Origin: Rudanella sp.
GTDB lineage: Bacteria; Bacteroidota; Bacteroidia; Cytophagales; Spirosomataceae
NCBI GenBank assembly: GCA_026785985.1
Contig: JAJAYX010000602.1
Location: forward strand, 1-5,836
Reading direction: 5' to 3'
DNA: 5,836 nucleotides
Part shown: piece after piece, positions 1 through 5,797 of the stretch
How positions within the stretch are numbered: position 1 is the first letter of the stretch
Layout of the letters: each line of letters begins with the position of its first letter
Position numbers and translations under genes: made by a program
Notes under the pieces: generated by a model
Database searches by the model: none
What the model was told of the DNA's origin: nothing
Seen by the model: only the letters and a program-made list of their open reading frames with translations

Positions 1-976
1 CCAGAATCTCCTTGCGGGCCGCAAATCGGTCTTTCCCGACCAGAATCTGGGCCTTCTCGTTCAGCGTTCCGTTGTCGTTCAGAATATCGACAACGGGCAG
101 GCGGTGCTTCACGCCCAACTCATAGTCGTTGGGGTCGTGGGCGGGGGTCACTTTCAGGCAACCCGTCCCGAAATCCATCGTCACATACTCGTCGGCAATA
201 ATCGGGATGGGCCGGTTAATCAGCGGAATAAGGGCCTGTTTGCCAATTAAATGCTGATACCGCTCATCGTTCGGGTTCACGCAAATGGCCGAATCTGCCA
301 TGATCGTCTCCGGTCGAACGGTGGCGATGGTAACGTATTCTCCTTCTCCTACTACCTCATACCGAATATAACACAGCTTCTGCTGCACCTCTTTCGTGAT
401 TACTTCCTCGTCGGAAACGGCGGTGAGTCCCTGTGGGTCCCAGTTCACCATGCGAATACCCCGGTAAATCTGGCCCTTTTCGTAGAGATCAACAAACACG
501 TCGATTACCGAATCGTAGAGGTCCGGCTCCATTGTGAAGCGGGTGCGATCCCAATCGCAGGAGGCACCGAGTTTGCGGAGCTGCTGGAGAATAATACCGC
601 CGTATTTCTCTTTCCACTCCCAGGCATAGGCCAGAAACTCGTCCCGTGTGAGATCGCTTTTGTTGATGCCCTGCTCTTTGAGCATCGCCACCACTTTGGC
701 TTCGGTGGCAATGCTGGCATGGTCGGTGCCGGGCACCCAACAGGCGTTTTTGCCTTCCATGCGGGCCTTGCGGGTCAACACATCCTGAATGGTGTTGTTC
801 AGCATGTGGCCCATGTGCAATACGCCCGTCACGTTAGGGGGCGGAATCACAATGGTGTATGGCTCCCTGTGGTCGGCAACACCCGTTGGGGGAGTTGATT
901 TAAAAAACTGGTTATCAATCCAATATTGATACCACTTCTCTTCGATGTCCTGCGGACTATAGGTTTTGGCGATCAT
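1..976 (-). CDS. valS: Valyl-tRNA synthetase, N-terminal 325 residues (cut by window edge)
   Basis: Cytoplasmic class I aminoacyl-tRNA synthetase that charges tRNA-Val with valine and hydrolyses mis-charged Thr-tRNA. I translated the minus strand from the ATG at 976-974, and the frame stays open to the left edge. It starts [16 protein letters not shown], a typical ValRS N-terminus. The segment [13 protein letters not shown] (residues 45-57) holds the class I HIGH signature as HMGH (54-57). [13 protein letters not shown] follows at 80-92, and [15 protein letters not shown] at 178-192 marks the entry to the CP1 editing domain. Editing-site motifs TVRPET (219-224) and [19 protein letters not shown] (270-288) are intact. 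The KMSKS loop, anticodon-binding domain and C-terminal coiled coil would lie beyond the left edge; full ValRS proteins are roughly 870-950 residues. No frameshift or missing residue is seen in the visible part. It is a housekeeping gene, divergent from the dehydrogenase gene, with a possible structured leader upstream. Confidence 0.97.
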   Translation of the reverse strand, partial: MIAKTYSPQDIEEKWYQYWIDNQFFKSTPPTGVADHREPYTIVIPPPNVTGVLHMGHMLNNTIQDVLTRKARMEGKNACWVPGTDHASIATEAKVVAMLKEQGINKSDLTRDEFLAYAWEWKEKYGGIILQQLRKLGASCDWDRTRFTMEPDLYDSVIDVFVDLYEKGQIYRGIRMVNWDPQGLTAVSDEEVITKEVQQKLCYIRYEVVGEGEYVTIATVRPETIMADSAICVNPNDERYQHLIGKQALIPLINRPIPIIADEYVTMDFGTGCLKVTPAHDPNDYELGVKHRLPVVDILNDNGTLNEKAQILVGKDRFAARKEIL

Positions 977-1037
977 ATGCAGTGGTATTTCGGATCGATC
1001 CGCCGATGCGGTAGGGTGCCGAAATGGAAATAGGGTG

Positions 1038-1045
1038 CAAAAATA
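1038..1045 (-). promoter_or_regulatory. Putative valS promoter, -7 box TATTTTTG
   Basis: Read on the minus strand this is TATTTTTG, a perfect match to the Bacteroidetes sigma-A -7 consensus TAnnTTTG. Transcription from it would start near 1031 and leave a 5' UTR of about 55 nt before the valS ATG. The only clear TTTG upstream (1059-1062) is 13 nt away, shorter than the usual 19-21 nt spacing. A TTTC at 1069-1072 is 23 nt away. The same bases are also the U-rich tail of the hairpin at 1047-1076, so they could be terminator tail, promoter box or both. Confidence 0.5.
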
Positions 1046-1046
1046 A

Positions 1047-1076
1047 GCCCCTTCCGGTCAAATTACCGGAAAGAGC
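1047..1076 (-). terminator. Putative intrinsic terminator/attenuator upstream of valS
   Basis: On the minus strand GCTCTTTCCGGT (1076-1065) pairs with ACCGGAAGGGGC (1058-1047) over 12 bp with two G-U wobbles, around a 6-nt loop AATTTG. The sequence TTATTTTTG follows at once. The inner 7 bp (TTCCGGT/ACCGGAA) are perfect. On the plus strand no U-run follows, so the terminator reading is specific to the minus strand. It begins 1 nt after the stop of the 22-codon open frame and lies upstream of valS. It could terminate a short transcript, act as an attenuator in a valS leader, or be a DNA dyad near the valS promoter. The U-run is interrupted by one A. Confidence 0.4.
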
Positions 1077-1077
1077 T

Positions 1078-1146
1078 TTATAAATCAGCGCAGCAGGCGC
1101 TGACGACAAACGGCAAGCCTTCGCGTTTGTCCATATCTTCGTTCAT
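1078..1146 (-). CDS. Possible 22-residue leader peptide upstream of valS
   Basis: An ATG at 1146-1144 opens 22 codons ending in TAA at 1080-1078. An in-frame TGA lies upstream, so the frame is short and self-contained. The peptide starts MNEDMDKREGLPF and ends VVSACCADL, with tandem Val codons (GTC GTC, 1107-1102) and a Cys-Cys pair. The two Val codons lie at the 3' foot of one hairpin and the 5' foot of the next, and a terminator-like hairpin starts 1 nt after the stop. That geometry recalls leader-peptide attenuators of amino-acid or synthetase genes. No good ribosome-binding site is visible, and the only upstream promoter candidate (TAAATTTT, 1171-1164) is imperfect. A frame this short can arise by chance, so confidence is low. 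Confidence 0.22.
   Translation of the reverse strand: MNEDMDKREGLPFVVSACCADL
1085..1131 (-). other. Two further hairpins in the valS-upstream region (possible leader RNA)
   Basis: On the minus strand GACAAACG (1131-1124) pairs with CGTTTGTC (1112-1105) as a perfect 8-bp stem with an 11-nt loop. Directly after it, TCAGCGC (1103-1097) pairs with GCGCTGA (1091-1085) as a perfect 7-bp stem with a 5-nt loop. With the terminator-like hairpin at 1047-1076 this makes three stem-loops within 85 nt. The pairing is direct observation; the idea that the region is a structured leader or small RNA is inference. I found no T-box sequence (AGGGTGG-NACCGCG) and no known riboswitch core. Confidence 0.35.
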
Positions 1147-1202
1147 AGTCTCGGGAGTTGGGTAAAATTTAGTATCCTTTCAACTAAGCCTGACTTTCCC
1201 CG

Positions 1203-1210
1203 TACTTTTG
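1203..1210 (+). promoter_or_regulatory. Promoter -7 box TACTTTTG of the dehydrogenase gene
   Basis: TACTTTTG matches the Bacteroidetes -7 consensus TAnnTTTG perfectly. A TTTC at 1178-1181, 21 nt upstream, is a one-mismatch candidate for the -33 TTTG element. The box ends only 4 nt before the ATG at 1215, so transcription should start at or just around the start codon and give a leaderless or nearly leaderless mRNA. If the start site is slightly downstream, the second ATG at 1221 would be used instead. Confidence 0.65.
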
Positions 1211-1214
1211 CCCC

Positions 1215-1919
1215 ATGAACATGCAGAATAAAACCATCATAATCTCTGGTGCCTCGCGGGGCATTGGCCGGGCAACAGCCCTTCTACTGGCCCAAAACGG
1301 TGCCAATGTCGTAGCTACGGCCCGCAACGCCGACGATCTTAAATCGCTCGAAACCGAACATGCCAACATCGTGGGTGTTCCCGGCGATGTAGCCAGCGAA
1401 ACCGATATGGCCACCGTTGTCCAGACCGCTCTCGACCGCTTTGGCCGCATCGACGTGGTGATAAACAATGCGGGCTATGGCATTTTCAAGAATGTGGACG
1501 AAATCTCGGTGGCCGAGTGGGATAGCGTGATGGCGACCAACGTGAAAGGCACCTTTGTGCTGACCAAAGCCGCCCTGCCCACGCTGAAAGCCCAGGGCAC
1601 GGGTCATGTGGTGGTGGTGGCCTCCGATGTGGCTAAGCGCACCTTCGCGGGTGGGTCGCTCTACACAGCCAGTAAATATGCTCAGGAAGCGTTCATGGGT
1701 GCCTTGCGGAAAGAGGTTCGCCCGTTTGGAATCAAAGTAACGGGGGTGTATTCGGGCCTTGTGGATTCGCATTTCCACGCCAAAGGTCACGGTCACGAAA
1801 CGTCAAAAAACTGGCTCACCGAAGGCGATATGGCTGAGTCGATGCTGTTCATCGTGAGCCGCCCTGCCCACGTTGTCATTGATGAATTTATGGTTCATCC
1901 ACTGGAGCAGGAGTATTAA
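1215..1919 (+). CDS. Short-chain dehydrogenase/reductase (classical SDR)
   Basis: NAD(P)-dependent oxidoreductase with a single Rossmann-fold domain of 234 residues, close to the usual 240-250. The nucleotide-binding motif is SGASRGIG (11-18), with Ser in place of the common first Thr. An acidic residue follows strand 4 in GDV (57-59), and NNAG is at 84-87. The catalytic tetrad is complete: Asn109, Ser137, Tyr150 and Lys154 (YTASK). Arg15 and Arg37 (in TARN) sit where basic residues favour NADP(H) over NAD(H) in this family. The C-terminus (MVHPLEQEY) resembles the broad YdfG-like/3-oxoacyl-reductase-like SDR group, but the substrate cannot be deduced. No signal peptide or membrane segment is seen, so the protein is cytosolic. 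The gene appears monocistronic: its own promoter box is just upstream and a strong terminator follows. A second ATG two codons in is an alternative start. Confidence 0.93.
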   Translation: MNMQNKTIIISGASRGIGRATALLLAQNGANVVATARNADDLKSLETEHANIVGVPGDVASETDMATVVQTALDRFGRIDVVINNAGYGIFKNVDEISVAEWDSVMATNVKGTFVLTKAALPTLKAQGTGHVVVVASDVAKRTFAGGSLYTASKYAQEAFMGALRKEVRPFGIKVTGVYSGLVDSHFHAKGHGHETSKNWLTEGDMAESMLFIVSRPAHVVIDEFMVHPLEQEY

Positions 1920-1937
1920 AACTTAGCGGGTGAATGG

Positions 1938-1975
1938 AAAAAGGGGCGAAAGGCACGGACTTTCGTCCCTTTTTT
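1938..1975. terminator. Bidirectional intrinsic terminator between convergent genes
   Basis: The stem GGGGCGAAAG (1943-1952) pairs with CTTTCGTCCC (1960-1969) over 10 bp with one G-U wobble around the 7-nt loop GCACGGA. It is flanked by five A (1938-1942) on the left and six T (1970-1975) on the right. Read on plus it ends the dehydrogenase transcript, 23 nt after its stop codon. Read on minus it ends the two-NTPase operon, 9 nt after its TAA, with a five-U tail. One hairpin thus serves both convergent units. Confidence 0.88.
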
Positions 1976-1978
1976 GGT

Positions 1979-4489
1979 TTACTCGACGTTGCGTCTCAGG
2001 ATTTCGCGCTCGAAGAAAATGCGCTGCTCTTTAGGAAGTTCGTAAAGGGCTTTTTCCTCTTTGTCGAAAACGACTCGGCGGTAAATGTTGATGTAGGTTG
2101 AGAGAACACTAAAAGTACTTTTGCCTTCAAACCACACTTCCAGGTCTATCAATTCAGCAGTATCAGTTTTGTTGCTTTTCAGAAAGTCAATTACCGTCGC
2201 GGCTAATCGATCATTTGTTTCCTTCTGTTTAGGATCAATTTCAGAGGCCTTTTGGTAATACATAATTGCTTGTGTGTAGTCCCTCTGTGCCTGATAAGCA
2301 AGACCTAAATTATGCCATATTCCATGCTCGTTTGGCCGTAACAGGTGAGCTTTTTGAAAATTTGAAATTGCTTTTTGAAATAGACCTTTCGATAAATTTG
2401 TTACCCCTAAATTATTCCATGCCCAAAAGTCATTAGAATTACATTCGATGGCTTTTGTATAGGCTAATCCAGCCTTATTAAGATCGCCTAAATTACCATA
2501 GACAATACCTAAGTTATTCCAGATTACGTGGTTTTTAACTGAAGCCTCTGACCCTGTATTAAGAGCTTTACTATAAGCGTCAATAGATCCATAGTATTCT
2601 TTTTGAGCATTGTATGATATTCCCAAATTGTACCAAGCCTCCCGTTTTTCTTTGTCTAATTCCGTAGCATTCCTATATGCATCGATAGCTTGCTCATAGT
2701 TCTGTTTAGACCTATAAATGTCCCCTAGATTATACCATGCTTCCGCAAAGTTTGGTTTTAAATGAAGGGCTTTTTTGTATGCATCAGTAGCATCGATAGA
2801 ATCGCCTTTACTGTGCAGAGCTATTGCCAAATTATACCATGTTTGAGGGTCACCAGGATCAGCTTGAATAACCTCTTTGTAAGCTTCAATAGCATTGTCG
2901 TAATCACCGATTCTACTGTAAGCAACGCCTAAGTGTTTAATAAATTCAGAGTTATCAGAATCTAATTCAATAGCTTTAAGAATTGCTTGAACAGATTCTA
3001 CATTTTTCCCTTGAAGAATGTATGTGTAGCCAACTAAAAAATGATAGTTAGCATCTCGTCTTGATAGCGGCATCTCTTCTGCTTCAGAAATAGCGGCCTC
3101 AAAGTTGCCTGACTCAAGCTTCTTAAATATTGCTTTTAAGATACTGCTGGCAGATTCAGACTCAATATGAGTCTTCAATTCCAATGCTTTTTCACGTGCA
3201 TATATTTCGTAATAAAGCTTCTGCTTTTGCGACGGGCGTTCTTCTACCAAATAAAGACTTTCAAAATACGCTTTTTGAGTCTTCAACTCATCATGCGAAT
3301 ACCACAACGCCATAAAATCAACAAACAAGGCCGTGATTCCCTCGCGCTGCTCCCCTATTTCAATGGCAATGCGTAACAACGGTTCTGAGACATCGTAGAG
3401 TTTATTGCGCTTGTCGGTGAAGTCGGGTAGGGCATCAATAAGGTGTCGGCGTTGGAGTTCGCTGAGTTGCTTGGTTAGCGAAGCGGTAGCAATAAAGCAA
3501 TTTTTGCCAATGTCCGTCCCCTTCTGCGGAATCTTCGCCAGAGCCAGATAGTGTAAAATCTTTTGCTGTTGCGCAGGCAGAAAACGAATAAAGGTCTCAT
3601 AGTACGGTTTGAGATCGTTCATGGTTTTCATGAACACCACCGACAAGTCGGCCAGCGTATCCGCTTTCAGGAATTCATAAAACGTAACCAATAGGCGGTG
3701 ATTGCCTTTTACTAACTCGTGAATAGCCCGCACTTGTCCCCGGCCTTTGCCTGCTAAGTGGGTCAGCATCTTTTCGTTTTTCTCAGTTTCTGCCAGCGTC
3801 GTCAGCAGCGTTAGGGAATCTTCGTAAGACAGTTTTTTGAGTTTGATGGTAGAGAAAAACCCATAGAACGGGCGGTCTTCGCGGCCCAGGTCGGGGCTGG
3901 TGGCCTGCGCCGTTGCCATAATGCTGATGCGGTTATGCCGGTAGAGCCAGGCACGTAGTTTACCCTGCCCGTTTCGGCCGAGTGCTTCAAGAATCGCATC
4001 AAAGTTTTCGCTCAGAATGAGGAGGGGCTTGTCACCTACATAGTCGCTGATGAGTTTCTCGGCTATGTATTCCTGGCGGCTTTCGGGTGTTTCGCGCAGG
4101 ATATTAAGTTGGGTTTCCAACGCAGGTTTATCAACATCATACCAGCGCATAAACGCATTGATAATGCGAATCAAAAAATCAAGATACCCCGAAATGCCAT
4201 ATTCTTCTTCAGCAAAATAAGCTACAATAACACGCTTTTCCTGCACCAAATCGGTAATGCGATGGTACAATACCCGCAGTAAATGGGTTTTGCCAGAGCC
4301 ACGCGGGCCAACAATAAATACCTGGTTATTAACACCATTGTCTGCAATTTGTCGGGCATATTGCTCCAATAAATCAGCCGTTTGCAGACGGCCAACCAGC
4401 ATTTTCTCCAGAATCGCCGGTTGTACGCTTTTGGCCCCAAAACTCAGAAAAGTACTAAGGCCATTTTTAGAATCTGAAGTCGGGATCAT
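1979..4489 (-). CDS. P-loop NTPase - winged helix - TPR protein (STAND-like), second gene of a two-NTPase operon
   Basis: Large, probably cytosolic protein of 836 residues; I do not recognise it as a named gene. The Walker A motif is GPRGSGKT at 61-68. The Walker B strand is LLILSENFD (156-164), with Ser where the Asp usually is but Glu161 kept. A sensor-1-like strand ISIMATAQATSP follows at 188-199. A winged-helix-like region spans about 304-366 (LPAQQQKILHYLALAKIPQKG onward). One degenerate TPR lies at 447-479, eight clear TPRs at 480-755, and an unassigned helical tail at 756-836. NTPase, winged helix and TPR in this order resemble STAND-type sensor ATPases, where repeats sense a ligand and ATP drives oligomerisation; that role is inferred. 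The ATG at 4489 is preferred because ATGA couples it to the stop of the upstream gene; an in-frame GTG six codons earlier is less likely. The 3' half is strikingly AT-rich compared with the 5' half. No effector domain is recognisable. Confidence 0.88.
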   Translation of the reverse strand: MIPTSDSKNGLSTFLSFGAKSVQPAILEKMLVGRLQTADLLEQYARQIADNGVNNQVFIVGPRGSGKTHLLRVLYHRITDLVQEKRVIVAYFAEEEYGISGYLDFLIRIINAFMRWYDVDKPALETQLNILRETPESRQEYIAEKLISDYVGDKPLLILSENFDAILEALGRNGQGKLRAWLYRHNRISIMATAQATSPDLGREDRPFYGFFSTIKLKKLSYEDSLTLLTTLAETEKNEKMLTHLAGKGRGQVRAIHELVKGNHRLLVTFYEFLKADTLADLSVVFMKTMNDLKPYYETFIRFLPAQQQKILHYLALAKIPQKGTDIGKNCFIATASLTKQLSELQRRHLIDALPDFTDKRNKLYDVSEPLLRIAIEIGEQREGITALFVDFMALWYSHDELKTQKAYFESLYLVEERPSQKQKLYYEIYAREKALELKTHIESESASSILKAIFKKLESGNFEAAISEAEEMPLSRRDANYHFLVGYTYILQGKNVESVQAILKAIELDSDNSEFIKHLGVAYSRIGDYDNAIEAYKEVIQADPGDPQTWYNLAIALHSKGDSIDATDAYKKALHLKPNFAEAWYNLGDIYRSKQNYEQAIDAYRNATELDKEKREAWYNLGISYNAQKEYYGSIDAYSKALNTGSEASVKNHVIWNNLGIVYGNLGDLNKAGLAYTKAIECNSNDFWAWNNLGVTNLSKGLFQKAISNFQKAHLLRPNEHGIWHNLGLAYQAQRDYTQAIMYYQKASEIDPKQKETNDRLAATVIDFLKSNKTDTAELIDLEVWFEGKSTFSVLSTYINIYRRVVFDKEEKALYELPKEQRIFFEREILRRNVE
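2225..3052 (-). repeat. Eight tandem TPR units with 102-nt DNA periodicity
   Basis: This stretch encodes eight consecutive TPRs, seven of 34 residues and one of 38. Helix A mostly reads W-Y/N-N-L-G-x-x-Y and helix B A-I-x-A-Y-x-K-A. The periodicity is visible in the DNA: on the plus strand the phrase C-C-T/C-A-A-A-T-T-A-T-x-C-C-A recurs with equivalent bases at 2306, 2408, 2510, 2624, 2726, 2828 and 2930. Every step is 102 nt except one of 114 nt, which corresponds to the 38-residue unit. Such arrays form a superhelical protein-binding groove. The repeats are similar rather than identical, and they are coding, not CRISPR. Confidence 0.9.
4486..4489 (-). other. ATGA stop-start overlap coupling the two NTPase genes
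   Basis: On the minus strand the bases GCATGATCC contain the TGA stop of the first gene and the ATG of the second in a 4-base ATGA overlap. A short AAGG lies 1 nt before the ATG. This arrangement normally means translational coupling by re-initiation and fixed stoichiometry. It also decides the second gene's start in favour of 4489. Confidence 0.85.
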
Positions 4490-5724
4490 GCCTTGTTGAG
4501 TTTCCACCAGCGTTTAATCAGACTATACCGAAACGCATACGCCCTGTTCTCCTGCTCATCGAACGTCCGATGTAAAAAATCATCGCGCCAAAGCAGGTTT
4601 AGTGCGGTTTGAACATCGTCCTCATCAAACGATAACGCCGTTTTTATATCCTGCTCAGACATTGGTGCGGAAGCTTTCGAAAGAAGATTAAGACAACTAC
4701 GCATCAGTTTGGCACTGTTCTGAGGATAATAGATTAGCAGCCGCTGATGAAGCTGCTCAAACACGTCAGATGCCGCACTCTTTTCTTTCAGTAACGTTTC
4801 AAAGGCTTCGTTTATAGTTGGGTTGGATAGAATACCTTGCGCGTTATGTTTCAGATTGTGAAAAACACTGTGAATAAAATAGGGTAAGCGATTACACCGC
4901 TCTATAATATCCTCAAAATAAGCCGACTTGCTTGCGATCTGATCACACTGAAAGTGGGCCAGATAGAGACATTCACACAGAAATAACGCATCTGCCTCTC
5001 CCATTGGCGGCAACTGGAATTTCTGCATATGGTTGAACGGCTCGCCAGTGTACTGATGCTCTTGCTTTAGCTTATCAAGCACGACTTGCATCCCGATGGA
5101 ACCACAAAAGATGAACCGAATCCGGTCGCTGTTTTTAACAGAAAAGTGTAGGTCACGGAGCAAATCTAAAAAGGCCATTGCATCGGCGGCTCGCCCCGTT
5201 CTAATCCATTCCCAGAGCATAATGGGCAACTCATCGAAAATCAATGTTAGTCGCTCCCCTTTAGCAAGTTGGTGATCTGCTAAATCCTCAATACAGGCGC
5301 GAAAGGCTTTTTTCCATTCAATCTTGAAATCGGGCAACGCAAAACTGAACTCTATATCCTGGTATTTAACACTTGCTTTGTCGCCCCTTATTTTGTGGTA
5401 AAGTTCCGAACAACGGTGCATCTGTACTTTTAACCAGCCATATTTTTCTTTTTGGCGTAACTCATTAAGTATAACATCTGTGAGCGAGTTAATACTATCC
5501 GTGCCTTGAAAGATGAAATAGAGTGCTTTGTTAGGCTCATCGTTTTCTACGCTGAGATAGGCAAATTTCTTCAGCAACAGTGTTTTACCCATGCGTCGAA
5601 TTTCGTCAATCACTACGCTTTGCGATTCGAGCAAATCTTTGAGCAGTTCAATTTCACGATCCCGGCCAACGATTTTATCATCGGGTATACTGCCTGTTGT
5701 AGTACTGATTAGATATGGCTTCAT
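4486..5724 (-). CDS. AAA/STAND-like P-loop ATPase with RRxGKT motif and C-terminal winged helix, first gene of the operon
   Basis: Probably cytosolic ATPase of 412 residues, not a named gene that I recognise. It opens with the IVGRDREIELL segment (18-28) typical of ATPases that carry a VGR motif before the P-loop. The P-loop is IDEIRRMGKTLL (39-50); RRxGKT is a known variant, but the first Gly of GxxxxGKT is Glu41 here. Walker B is LTLIFDELP (159-167) with Asp164-Glu165. A sensor-like strand RFIFCGSIGMQ lies at 203-213. A winged-helix-like region spans about 340-385, followed by YAFRYSLIKRWWKL (396-409), a C-terminal pattern I associate with archaeal-type ATPases of this group. I chose the ATG at 5724: it lies about 20 nt below a perfect -7 box, and the longer frame from a GTG at 5784 would start inside the operator. 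Its TGA overlaps the next gene's ATG, so the two proteins are probably made together and may form a complex. Substrate and partners are unknown. Confidence 0.87.
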   Translation of the reverse strand: MKPYLISTTTGSIPDDKIVGRDREIELLKDLLESQSVVIDEIRRMGKTLLLKKFAYLSVENDEPNKALYFIFQGTDSINSLTDVILNELRQKEKYGWLKVQMHRCSELYHKIRGDKASVKYQDIEFSFALPDFKIEWKKAFRACIEDLADHQLAKGERLTLIFDELPIMLWEWIRTGRAADAMAFLDLLRDLHFSVKNSDRIRFIFCGSIGMQVVLDKLKQEHQYTGEPFNHMQKFQLPPMGEADALFLCECLYLAHFQCDQIASKSAYFEDIIERCNRLPYFIHSVFHNLKHNAQGILSNPTINEAFETLLKEKSAASDVFEQLHQRLLIYYPQNSAKLMRSCLNLLSKASAPMSEQDIKTALSFDEDDVQTALNLLWRDDFLHRTFDEQENRAYAFRYSLIKRWWKLNKA

Positions 5725-5743
5725 TTTTATCTTTTTCACGGTG

Positions 5744-5777
5744 CAAATATAAGATGATTTTATCGTGCGATAAAACC
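5744..5777 (-). promoter_or_regulatory. Promoter of the two-NTPase operon
   Basis: On the minus strand TATATTTG (5751-5744) is a perfect TAnnTTTG -7 box. Exactly 20 nt upstream lies GGTTTT (5777-5772), a partial match to the -33 TTTG element at the expected distance. Transcription should start near 5737, about 13 nt before the ATG at 5724, with no evident Shine-Dalgarno sequence. The space between the two elements is filled by half of the large inverted repeat, so binding there would block RNA polymerase. Confidence 0.7.
5758..5775. promoter_or_regulatory. Putative repressor operator, 18-bp palindrome
   Basis: TTTTATCG-TG-CGATAAAA is a perfect dyad with 8-bp half sites and a 2-bp centre. It lies between the -33-like and -7 elements of the NTPase operon promoter, the classic place for a repressor site. 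A second copy of its core, ATCGCACGAT (5778-5787), lies with its centre 16 bp away. The cognate regulator is not in the window. Confidence 0.6.
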
Positions 5778-5787
5778 ATCGCACGAT
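5778..5787. promoter_or_regulatory. Second operator-core copy, ATCG-CA-CGAT
   Basis: This 10-bp dyad repeats the core of the site at 5762-5771 (ATCG-TG-CGAT) in opposite orientation. It has the AAAA flank on its right but AACC on its left instead of TTTT, so it is a weaker or half-dressed site. Centre-to-centre spacing is 16 bp, about one and a half helical turns, so two dimers would sit on opposite faces of the DNA. Confidence 0.45.
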
Positions 5788-5797
5788 AAAATCATCT

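Noticed and set aside
251..898. 215-codon plus-strand open frame, and shorter minus-strand frames at 489-740 and 505-720
   Set aside because: They overlap the valS frame, which carries all the expected ValRS motifs, and their translations show no family features.
977..1033. Plus-strand mini-frame starting with the ATG at 977 (18 codons)
   Set aside because: It overlaps the valS leader in antisense, has no promoter or ribosome-binding site, and its arginine-rich sequence looks random.
1005..1040. Resemblance to a T-box motif in the valS leader
   Set aside because: The G/C-rich stretch GCGGTAGGGTGCC lies on the plus strand, opposite to valS, and the AGGGTGG-NACCGCG core is absent on the valS strand.
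1184..1796. Minus-strand frames of 94 and 170 codons across the dehydrogenase gene
   Set aside because: They are antisense shadows of an SDR gene with complete catalytic residues and good codon use; they have no motifs of their own.
2225..3052. Regularly spaced repeats as a CRISPR array
   Set aside because: The period is 102 nt, the units are imperfect and fully coding, and they translate to textbook TPRs.
3130..3376. Plus-strand frames of 61 and 69 codons within the TPR gene, and minor frames at 3811-4002, 4222-4499 and 5506-5712
   Set aside because: All lie inside the two NTPase genes in other frames and show no recognisable domains, promoters or start signals.
4490..4507. GTG start six codons upstream for the TPR protein
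   Set aside because: It would give a 22-nt overlap with the first gene, whereas the ATG at 4489 forms a clean ATGA coupling overlap.
5725..5784. Twenty extra N-terminal residues for the first ATPase from a GTG start at 5784
   Set aside because: This extension is read through the inverted repeat and the -7 box, so it would lie upstream of the predicted transcription start. The ATG at 5724 begins the conserved-looking protein.
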